64,000 bases of DNA from Heterobilharzia americana (Eukaryota; Platyhelminthes; Trematoda; Strigeidida; Schistosomatidae): NCBI GenBank assembly GCA_944470555.2, contig CALYCZ020000157.1, positions 1-64,000 of the forward strand, given 5' to 3'. The notes below the pieces were generated by a model. That model did not search any database. It saw nothing but the letters and a program-made list of their open reading frames with translations, and was not told the DNA's origin. The translations under genes were made by a program, and so were the position numbers. Shown here one piece after another: positions 1 to 9,100 of the stretch (position 1 is its first letter; every line of letters begins with the position of its first letter).

Positions 1-85
1 GCTTCTCGTGTTAGTTCTTAATTTGACGACAGAAGATTTATTTAATGGCTTCGCTTCTTTTGGCAGTGGAATGATGTTTGAGAAT
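1..85. other. Short unannotated edge sequence
   Basis: I see no recognisable feature in these first bases. They lie just outside the end of the gypsy LTR that follows. Confidence 0.3.
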
Positions 86-422
86 TGTCCTGGTGCGAAC
101 TTGACAAACGCAGAGGCCAATCACTAATTATTCGTACTTGCTATATACCCATGAATATGAGACCAAGAAGAGAACACAATAGTGTAGTCAGAATGAAATA
201 GTATATTTGTGAGGTCGTGATAAGATACCGATGTGTCGTAACTAACTGGCTAGAGGGTCGGTCACGAGGAGTGCAACGTAACACTCCAGCGTGCCCAATG
301 GCGAAGATGCTTGACTGGGTGCCTTCAGCTTAGCGAGTCCAGTTAAACTGCGAAGGTGAGCATCAATGTTGAATCTCGTCGAACCGTAGGCTATTGATTC
401 TAGCGAAGTGTGTGGCGCTACA
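86..422 (-). repeat. Gypsy LTR, outer subfamily (3' LTR of a decayed element)
   Basis: Read on the minus strand this segment starts TGTAGCG and ends CA. It is about 337 bp, against 335 bp for the LTRs of the gypsy element in the palindrome. It closely matches the solo LTR at 32933-33267 and is more diverged from the palindrome LTRs, so it defines a second subfamily. On the minus strand it directly follows a decayed integrase tail, as a 3' LTR should. Confidence 0.85.
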
Positions 423-1842
423 GATCACTCTCCACCTAGTGGGTTCGTGAAGACTCTGAGAAAATGTCAGCCGGGAGTGAAAATGCGATGGTTTCTCCAC
501 TGGTGAAACCCTTCCGATGGGTTCACAGCGAGTAGTGGCCCCTGATTGTCCGAACTTACTCCAGGGTTTGTTACGAAGGAAAGAATACGATTAATCAAAT
601 TGTAAGCCGATCGCGATTCCGCGTCTTCTGACATTCCATTCAGTGTTCATTGCACCTGGAATAGGAACATAGGTCTTTAATGGCGCCGAATTGTTTCGTG
701 AAAATGGAAAACCTTTATGCATAAATATATCGAAAACTGATTTTATGCCTATTTCTATTTTGTTTTTTGGAAGAGTATGATTAATTGTTCGCAAGAAAAT
801 GGCACGAAAAGTTGAAATGTGGGAGAATTCTCTCATTCTCGGTAAAAATGGTGCCCCGAAAGAAAATTGAATTTAGACATGGTTGGCACATTTTAATTTT
901 TGCTACTTAGTTGAATGTCTTCAGATACTCCGAGAACATGAAGGTTCGACCTGATCGTGTTTCTTGTTGCACCGGTGGTTGTAGTATCTGTGCATTACCA
1001 GGCACATCGTCAAGAAGTTCGACAATAGGGCCATCCGCCGGTCGGCTATAGTGAGCGGGAACGTCACTTGTGATGGGTTGCCTTCGGAATAAGCTGGTTT
1101 CAAACGGTCGATACTAACAACATCACGCCAATTTCGCCCGATTATATGGAATTTCTCATGCCGCTTGATCACTTTGAATGGTCCATCTTAAGGTGGTTCA
1201 AGTGGTCAGCGAACGGCATCGTAGCGAATGAACACGTGTGATGTCTTTTGTAAAACGGGGTGAACGAAGGCATCAGTCGTTTGAGGTCTAACAGAAGTAG
1301 AGCTAACTGAACTTATCGCGTTTGTAAGCCTGGTCACGTAAGATGTCCTGTCGAAAACATGTCTGAAAGTTGAGGGGGAAACAAACCCACCTGGTAGGCG
1401 AAGAACAGTCCAGCAGACGAGTTCTGCAGAGGTACATCTAGCATCAGCTTTCAACGCGTTACGAACGCCTGGTAGGACTAGAGGTAGAGCCTTGTTCCAC
1501 TGAGGTATGTTTGCAGCTGAAAGGGAAGCTCTCAGCTGTCGATGGAGACGCTCTATCATGCCATTTGCTCGTGGATGGTGGGCTGTCGTTCTGAACCGAG
1601 TGCAGCCTAAAAGTGCAGTTAAAGCGTGAAACAATACACACTCGAGTTGGCGCCTACAGTCAGTTGCTACATCACGAGGACATCCAAAGTTCGCGACCAT
1701 CTTTTAACGAAAACACTAGCTACAGTTTCAGCAGTAATATCCTTAATAGGTACTGCCTCTGGCTATCGTGTGAAGCGATCGACACAGGTGGGAAGGTAAG
1801 CGCATCCGTTAGATTCTGATGGAGGTCCCACAATGTAAATAA
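423..1842 (-). pseudogene. Decayed gypsy integrase and 3' untranslated region
   Basis: This is the 3' part of a Ty3/gypsy polyprotein on the minus strand. It has the integrase core (HPRANGMIERLHRQL, 1.55-1.6 kb), then the stretch ending in a VSIDRLKPAYSEGNP-like segment near 1.1 kb. The best frames are 1700-1206 and 1172-921, with a frameshift between them, and several conserved residues have changed. Sequence from about 920 down to 423 matches the non-coding region before the 3' LTR of the palindrome element. The 5' limit is abrupt near 1842, so gag, protease, reverse transcriptase and RNase H are missing. The segment is useful because it keeps the SIDR residues that are deleted from both palindrome copies near 14.61 kb and 19.34 kb. 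Confidence 0.85.
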
Positions 1843-1847
1843 CTATT

Positions 1848-2145
1848 TTATTCTCATATTAGTATTTTGAGTTGAGAGAAGCCGGTCCACAGGCATCACC
1901 ACATTGATATATGTTGGAACACCTACAAGATCTTGAGGGACCTAAATGGTACAGAAGGTAGACCATTAAGTTCAATTAAAAACTTCAGAAGATTCCACAA
2001 GTTATGAAATGAACAAGAAAATACCACCTCTCAGGGTATACAGAGTGTTACAGTTTAGATTGTTTTCAGCCATGCCTGTTTCACCATTAGTGCCACCAAG
2101 GTCGTGCAAAATTCCGAGTTTCCCTTTCGAGCAGTCAACATGTAG
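1848..2145 (-). repeat. Copy of unnamed dispersed repeat (inverted)
   Basis: The reverse complement matches 32.6-32.9 kb over about 300 bp. Shared landmarks are the run TTATTCTCATATTAG at its edge, GCATCACCACATTGATATAT, and ATGAACAAGAAAATAC near 2008. The similarity is roughly 75-80 percent by eye. The short frames in it have no recognisable product. Confidence 0.7.
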
Positions 2146-2147
2146 AT

Positions 2148-2450
2148 CAAGTCTAGAACCACTTTGGATGAGACGACTCAAAATTGACCTGACATTCTTC
2201 TTTAATGTGTCAAATACACTCACTTTTACAGCCAGTGGTGAGTTTCAGTCCGAACACAACAGTTGCTACGATCTGCGCAACCACGCCCATGGCGTCAAAA
2301 TGAAATCGTTCAAGTCCTGCTTACACGCAAACCTCTTTGCCGTCAAATTCTCTCAGTTGTGGAACAGACTTCCAGCTTAAGTGAAGGCCTCCAAATCAAC
2401 CTCTGAATTTGGTCGGTTACTGGCTGACTTCTTATCATCTGGTGATTTTC
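2148..2450 (+). pseudogene. C-terminal tail of a CR1/Jockey-type reverse transcriptase
   Basis: The plus-strand translation shows the ending typical of CR1/Jockey-clade open reading frames: LEPLWMRRLKIDLTFFF near 2150, then LFAVKFSQLWNRLPA near 2330-2380, then a broken SEFGRLLADFLSS end after a stop. No catalytic part is present, so it is a 5'-truncated dead copy. The same tail type recurs at 30330-30790. Confidence 0.7.
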
Positions 2451-2959
2451 CGGCTTATCGAATACACCAACAGTCTCCTTCATGACACTTCGTGTACTCG
2501 GCCCTCTTAATGTATGGTGGAACAGCCACCACACCTACACTGACCTTTCATACGAGGCGTTGAGGAGACCTCCATAAGTTACCACCTCAAACTAACGGCA
2601 CACTCTCCCCCACCCAACACGGTAATCAAAAACAGAAATTCTACACCACATGACAGCACGTGTTTTTAAATACTCTATAGAAAAAGGACATACAATGAAA
2701 GGCATAGCAAGGGAAGTTAAGTAGGGAGAAACATTAACATAGAAAACACTCTCCTTGTTGGAATTCTCGCTTCTTTCTCTGCCTGCCGCTTTGTCTGTTT
2801 TTTCTCTTTGCAGGAAAATAATTCAGTTCTAAATGTTGGCTTGGTTGCCATCGATAATTAATTACCTAAGGAACAGACCATGGCTGAAACTACCCTTCAT
2901 AGAGAGTAACCAGCTTTGACAAGTTCAGAATACCTAACTACAACAAGCAGAAATAAAAA
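2451..2959. other. No recognised feature
   Basis: About 500 bp between the CR1-like tail and the RTE element. Short frames here lack any motif. A C-rich patch lies near 2605. Confidence 0.4.
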
Positions 2960-4294
2960 ATGTTCACTGGACTACAACTTCATAATTATCAAAACCTAGG
3001 ATTAACTCACCGGATCCCGCCAGAAGCACTGAGAACAGATGCAGAGACAACAGCGGACATGCTCACACCTCTATTGCAGAAGGTGTGGAAGGAAGAGAAT
3101 ATGCTTGGTGATTTGATGAAGGGTTACTTTGTCAAACTGCCGAAGAAGGGAGACCCCAGTGCTTGCAAGAACTGGCGCGGAATCACTCTCTTGTCCACCC
3201 CAAGCAAAATATTGAGCCGCATCATCCTGGAGGGGCTAAAGGATGCGTTGGATTCAAAAGTAAGACCGGAACAGGCAGGCTTCAGGAAGTACAAATCATG
3301 TGCAGACCAAATTGCAACGCTTCGCATCATCATAGAACAGAGTTTAGAATGGCAGTCAACTCTACACCTCAACTTTATCGACTTTGAGAAGGCCTTCGAC
3401 AGCGTCGACCGAGGGGCAATTTGGAAACTGCTTCAATACTACGGATTACCACAAACCTTTATCCGCCTCATTCAACAACTATATGAAGACGCCACATGCC
3501 AAGTAATTCACAATGGGAAGCTCAGTGATGCTTTTGAAGCGAAGACAGGAGTGAAACAAGGCTGCCGCCTGCTATCACCCATGATATTCCTGATTGTGGT
3601 CAACTGGACTGGATCATGCAGCAAACAGTGGGGAGCCGTGAGAAGAGGGGATACGCTGGACTGCAGAAAAGAACCTAGAAGATCTGGATTTCACCGATGA
3701 CTTGTGTCTGATGTCACACAAACTTGAAGATCTACAGGCGAAAACTAACAAGTTGACAGAAGAGGCAGGGCAGTGAAGACGGGACTTCATGTGAATATAG
3801 AGAAGACAGGAGTGATGAAGATACCGCACCAACAACAACAACAACAAACTCCAATCACCATCAACGGGAGGAACTTAAAGGAAGTAACCTCCTTCACCTA
3901 TCCAGGAAGCACTGTTTCAACTACAGGTGGCACAGACGAGGATGTCAAAGTCAGAATCAGAAAAGCAAGACAGGCGTTCATTAGCCTGAAACCAGTGTGG
4001 AGATCTTCTGCACTCAGCATGCGGAACAGGATCCGGATTTTCAACACCAATTCACTCAAGTCAGTGCTTCTGTATGGTTCAGAGACTCGGCGCGTTACGA
4101 AAGGGATTTCCAATAAACCACAGACATTCATCAACAACTGCCAAAGCTGGCTTGTTACTGAAGATCAGATGGCCAGAAAGAATAAGCAACAAGGAGCTCT
4201 GGGGACGAACCAACCAAGAACATATTACCCAACAAATATGCAGAAAGAAGTGGAGATGGATTGGGCATAAATTGAGGAGGCCGACTGGGGACAT
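2960..4294 (+). pseudogene. RTE-type non-LTR reverse transcriptase, 5' part, frameshifted
   Basis: This is the reverse transcriptase of an RTE-superfamily element; SR2/SR3-like is my best guess for the family. The first frame (2960-3700) carries KNWRGITLLSTPSKIL, motif A FIDFEKAFDSVD and motif B TGVKQGC. A frameshift near 3640 moves motif C (FTDD, normally FADD) to another frame near 3690. The C-terminal domain continues in frames 3773-4270 and 4074-4294, including LKSVLLYGSET and WPERISNKELWGRTNQ. No endonuclease domain is visible upstream, so the copy is 5'-truncated. It is cut at 4294 by the gypsy 5' LTR and its last residues resume at 15603. Its portion from 3628 onward is repeated inverted at 29663-30329. 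Confidence 0.88.
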
Positions 4295-4629
4295 TGCAGC
4301 GTCACACACTTCCCCGAAATCAATAGCCTAGGATTTGACGACTTTCGACATTGATGCTGACCTTGATAGTGTAACTGGACTCGCTAAGCTGAAGGCACCC
4401 AGTCAAGCATACTCGCCATTTGGCACGCTGTCGTGTTACGTTGCATTGCTCGTATTCGACTCTCTAGCCAGTTAGTTGGAACGCATCGGTATTTTGGCAC
4501 AACCATCCAAATACACTATTCCATCTGACTACACTATCGTGTTCTTCCTTGGTCTCGCATTCGTGGGTATGTAACAAGTCCGAATAATTAGTGATTGGTC
4601 TTTGCGTCTGTCAAGTCCGCATCAGGACA
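4295..4629 (+). repeat. Gypsy 5' LTR (left arm)
   Basis: 335 bp, starting TGCAGCGTC (3' LTRs have TGTAGCGTC) and ending AGGACA. It differs from the full 3' LTR at 18322-18656 at about eight sites that I can count. That makes the gypsy insertion clearly older than the arm duplication. The left flank is RTE coding sequence. Confidence 0.88.
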
Positions 4630-4639
4630 AATCCTAAAT

Positions 4640-4658
4640 TGGTGAGGCCGACGTGATC
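4640..4658 (+). promoter_or_regulatory. Gypsy primer binding site, tRNA-Trp-like
   Basis: TGGTGAGGCCGACGTGATC lies ten bases after the LTR end. It matches the complement of the 3' end of animal tRNA-Trp except at two central bases, as I remember that tRNA. tRNA-Trp priming is known for CsRn1-clade elements. Confidence 0.75.
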
Positions 4659-4767
4659 ACATATCCTGACCAATAACAAATATTGAATTGGTGAGCCTGT
4701 TCCATTTTATATTTGTGTATTATTTTCATTTCGATAACATTTATATATCCATTTACTACACTTTCTC

Positions 4768-5342
4768 ATGTCCGACCACACTCCCAAGCTTATTCGTATT
4801 AAGCCGACTACGAACACGATCCAACTCGTGCCATATTGGCCAGACAATGCAGAAACATGGTTTCTGTATGCCGAGGCCGACTTCCGAGAACAGGATGCCT
4901 CAGATCCTCATTCTCGATTTCTTGCTGTCATACGTTCACTACCGCGAGAATTAAACAGGTATGTTACAGCACACATGTTTAATCCTGAAGTAAGTGATCC
5001 TTATGCACTTCTTAAGGCCGCACTGTTGGAGAAAAGCGATCTGACAGATCGCCAGCGCCTAGACGAATCACTTCGTAACATCGAGCTAGGCAGCCACTCA
5101 ACTACTGAAGTCCTCGCACGCATGCGAGAAGTAATCGGCGCACGAATATTCGACGATGGCCTTTTCCGAGAACTATTTCTTTCGAAACTACCACAACCGG
5201 TGCAAACCGTGTTGGTGACACTGCAGTCAGTCCCACTTGATGATCTGGCAGCCTCAGCAGATAAAACACTGCAGACTCCCAGCAGACCCGTCTCCAACGC
5301 ATATTCTATCTGCGACAAACCAGAGCGCCAGGATTCAGAGGT
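4768..5342 (+). pseudogene. Gypsy gag, N-terminal part (left arm)
   Basis: A true ATG at 4768 opens a frame for about 191 gag residues, beginning MSDHTPKLIRI and including YWPDNAETWFLYAEADFRE, typical of flatworm CsRn1-clade gag. The frame stays open past 5342 only because it runs into the BEL LTR, so residues beyond that point are not gag. The last 62 bp (5281-5342) are repeated at 11403-11464, where gag resumes. Interruption by the BEL element kills this gag. Confidence 0.85.
5281..5342 (+). repeat. 62-bp direct repeat, left of BEL (left arm)
   Basis: Gypsy gag sequence starting AGCAGACCCGTCTCC and ending GATTCAGAGGT, identical to 11403-11464. It abuts the first TG of the BEL LTR. Normal BEL target duplications are only a few bases, so 62 bp is exceptional. 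Confidence 0.92.
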
Positions 5343-6030
5343 TGTAACGGAAAAATGGTCTGAAAATCCCTCCCGATCACCCATATTTGATTGTATTGAC
5401 ATTTATTTTAACATTTTTACCCTCTTTATGGATGGTGTACCTTTGACCCTCGCCGGTGTAATGTTATTTGCTTGTTTAACTGTCTTATTTGACTTTACAC
5501 TCGGTATTTGCCTTTGTATGTTTGAGACTTATTATGAGTGTTTCACTTTCCTATTATGTGACGCTGGACTGTTGATAAGGTGATGTTGTTTTACTGCGCA
5601 CGACATTTTGTTTTGGTTCAACTTACGGTTGTGCAGTGATTTGACTGTTTGTCTTTTGACTGTCTACTGGGAACGTTTGTTTGTTGATTTGATTCCTGTA
5701 GGCAGAGTTTTGATCCCTTTTGCCGGGAATATTCCTATTGACCGACAGGTATTTAACAGTTGTATTTTTTAACCAGTTTTTACCGTGTAGTACGTATTTG
5801 TACCCGAGAACGTTTTGGACTGTATAGTTACCCAACGGCACTGTTGAGGTATTTTTGTAATTTGACATAACTTATTGTTGCTTTGATAGTACCACAGATT
5901 TTGTTACGAATCTACTATTGAATTACTACAAACCGTGTTTTGATATTTCGATCCAACCTTTGACTGTGCGTCACTCGCGGAAGTTAGGAAGCTATACAGT
6001 AGAACGCAGGAACTAGTCAGATTCACGTCA
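5343..6030 (+). repeat. BEL 5' LTR (left arm)
   Basis: The segment runs from TGTAACGG to ACGTCA, about 688 bp, and is T-rich. The boundary is inferred from the gag junction on the left and from the TG...CA ends followed by a primer-site-like TGG. There is no 3' LTR to compare with. It differs from the right arm at 5391 and 5428. Confidence 0.7.
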
Positions 6031-6032
6031 GT

Positions 6033-6050
6033 TGGCACCGCCTAGCTATT
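6033..6050 (+). promoter_or_regulatory. BEL primer binding site (putative)
   Basis: TGGCACCGCCTAGCTATT begins two bases after the inferred LTR end. The leading TGG complements the CCA end of a tRNA. I could not identify the tRNA. An in-frame stop (TAG at 6043) lies in it. Confidence 0.5.
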
Positions 6051-6168
6051 TCCCGCGTTCAGGCCAAGATTATTGGATTCTGGCCGCTACAGTACTCAAC
6101 AACCCGTCACTGCTGTACCTGGCAATCGCAAGGTGTTCCTTGAGTCAATTCCGGACGGGGAAGGTGAC

Positions 6169-9100
6169 ATGTCCATGGATCCAACCTCAGATACCAAGCA
6201 AGTCCCTCTTGATGTTATTTCATGCCGTGGCTCTGATAATGGTACAGTTATTGACTATAGTAAGACTAGTCCTTGTAGGACCTCTGCTCAGTTGAAGGTA
6301 CGACAGTTGGATGAAAGGCAAGAGTTGGAACTTCGTGAATTCAAGGCTAAACAAAGACAGGAAAGGTTGCGTCTGCATAAAGAACTCAACTTAGATGTGA
6401 ATGGGGGTTTAGGTGATACCTTTTCCTTGGATGATGATATAAAGTGTCACAAATCAGTTTGTCTTGGCATTGACCCTCATAGCAGTTCTGATCGTGAAAC
6501 GACTAGCCAGGCGAGCAGCGCAGAAAACAAAGGGGTTGCCGCTACGTTGCCTTGTGTCAGTGTTGGCCATGAGTTGCCGAAAGTAGAATTAAGCAGCTTT
6601 GACGGACATCCAGCCAAATATTGGAAGTTTATGAGGCAGTTTGAGCTCTACGTTGTCTCTAAGGTTGATGATGATGGACAGAGGCTGTTATACTTGTTAC
6701 ATTACTGTAAAGGTAAGGCCAGGGAGGCTATAGAGGAATGCATTATGTTACCACCATCTGCTGGTTATCGTAGGGCTCGGGATATACTCAAACGTTTGTT
6801 TGGAAGGACTCATGAAGTCAGCCGGGCCTTACTACAGGATCTGATGGAATGCTCGAACATAGAACAAAACGATGCTGAGGCAATGTCGAGGTTAGCTATA
6901 AAAATGGAAAACTGCGCTATAGCCCTAGAGCAAATGGACTATACTGCGGACCTTAACTCCTTGAGAACTTTAGAAGGTATAGTAAAGAAATTGCCCCGTG
7001 TGTTACAGATGAAATGGGCGGAGACTGTCGAAAAGCTAACTGAAACCGAACGAGAACCTACCTTCGCAGAGTTAACGCAGTTTGTGTCAGCACGTGCGAG
7101 CATTTTGCTAAGTAGGTTTGGACAGCTGGCAACAAGCAGTCGACGACCAGATAGTAAAATAGCATGTTCCACGCAGCAGCTAGTACCCGTTGGGGGAGTC
7201 CTGAAACCTTCATGTATATTTTGTGGAGGGAACCATGTAGTCACAAAATGTACCACATTTCTGTCGTTACCGGTGGATGAGAGATGGTCGAAGGCTAAAG
7301 AAACAGGTTGTTGTTTTTCATGTCTTAAAAGGGGCCACAGGTCCGTAGAATGTAAAATTCACAGGGTGTGCAGTGTAGAAGGTTGTAAAGCATACCATCA
7401 CCCTCTGTTACACAAGAAGACCCACCACGCCGTAGGCGAACAACCGGAGAAAGGTAGTTGTGGATGCACTGAGTCTCTCAGAGAAAGCGTGTGTTTGGGC
7501 CTACTCCCGGTACGTGTAAAGCACGGTAATAAAGAGGTTTACGGTTATGCTATCTTGGACAATGGCTCTGATACAACTTTGATCACGAAAGATGTTTTGC
7601 AACTTCTAGGATTGTCGACTGACGGCACAAAGACTATCATCAAAACTGTTAGTGGAAGTAGATTGGCGGACTCAGTCAGCAAGCCTTTCGAAGTTTATTC
7701 ACTAGACGGAAACGAATGCATACTTATAGATCGAGCAGTTGTGGCAAGAGATCTCCCAGTACGGAGACCTAAAGGGTCGATGCGAGAAAGTATTAAAAGG
7801 TGGCCGCATCTGACTGACGTACCCTGGACAGAGGTGGAAGACGGGGAGGTATTGCTGCTCATCGGTTGCGATGTACCTGAGGCTCACTGGGTTCTAGATC
7901 AGAAGTTAGGGGGCAGAAAGAGCCCATATGCTGTGAGATCATTGTTGGGCTGGGTCGTGTTCGGTCCGACAAGCTTTCGTGAGCACAGGGAGAGGGTTGT
8001 GAATTGTATGTCTCGGTCAGATCTATTAGTCGATCAATGGAAGAAAATTTACGATTATGAGTTCAGCGATTTGTACTCGGGAGATAAGTCGTTATCTCTC
8101 GATGACCTAGCCGCTGTAAACATAGTGCAGCGAGGTACTTATTGGGATAATGGACATTTCGTTGTCCCCTTGCCCTGGAAAATGGAGTCCAAGAGAGTAT
8201 ACGGTGGATGCGAAGTAGCCAGGCGACGTTTGGAGAGTTTGAAACGCAGACTAATATCCTCTGAAAGCCTTCGCGAAAGCTACACTAGCGCCATGGAAGA
8301 GACCATCAGAAAGGGATATGCAGCAGTAGCTCCTGAGCCCCAGCTTAATCCTAGCTACCGCCCACGATGGTATTTGCCGCATCATGCCGTATTTAACCCC
8401 AAGAAACCGGGGAAGGTAAGAGTTGTGCTGGACTGCGCTGCCAAACTGTCCGGAACTTCTTTAAATGACTTCCTGTATCAGGGACCAGACACGACAGCGA
8501 ACTTGGTTGGAATATTATTGCGTTTTCGCAAAGAACCGATTGCCCTGACGTCCGATGTGGAAGAAATGTTTATGCAGGTGAAAGTCCCAGAGTTTGACCG
8601 AGGTGCTCTGCGGTTCCTATGGTGGCCTCAGGGTGATTTCTCGAAGGAACCTATTGAATATCAAATGACGTCACACCCATTCGGTGCAGTGTCCTCACCG
8701 TTTTGTGCGTATTTTGCAATGGCCAAGACTGCCGAGACGTATGCCAACGATTATGATAGCTATGTGGTGGAAGCAGTGAAGCATAACTTTTATGTTGATG
8801 ATTGCCTAGTGTCCTTTGCAAGCCCAGGTGAGGCAAAAACGTTCGTAAAACAGTCCACTGAGTTGTTGTTACGTGGTGGCTTTAAATTGAAGAAGTGGGT
8901 GACTAATTCAGAGGCAGTGAGAGTAGTTCTTCCTGGTCTGAGCCACACAGAGAACTCAGTCGACTTACGTGTTAGTCAAGGCTCAATCCACAGGGCCCTA
9001 GGTTTGGAATGGGACACCATGCATGATGTTTTTAAGTTCCGATTTGAACCCGTCGAAAAACCCTTCACGAAGAGAGGACTACTATCCACCGTCTCAGCTC

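Noticed and set aside
5343..5583. C-terminal part of the 271-codon gag frame with a hydrophobic, membrane-like stretch
   Set aside because: This part is BEL LTR read through from gag, not a protein domain. The apparent membrane segment is an accident of the junction.
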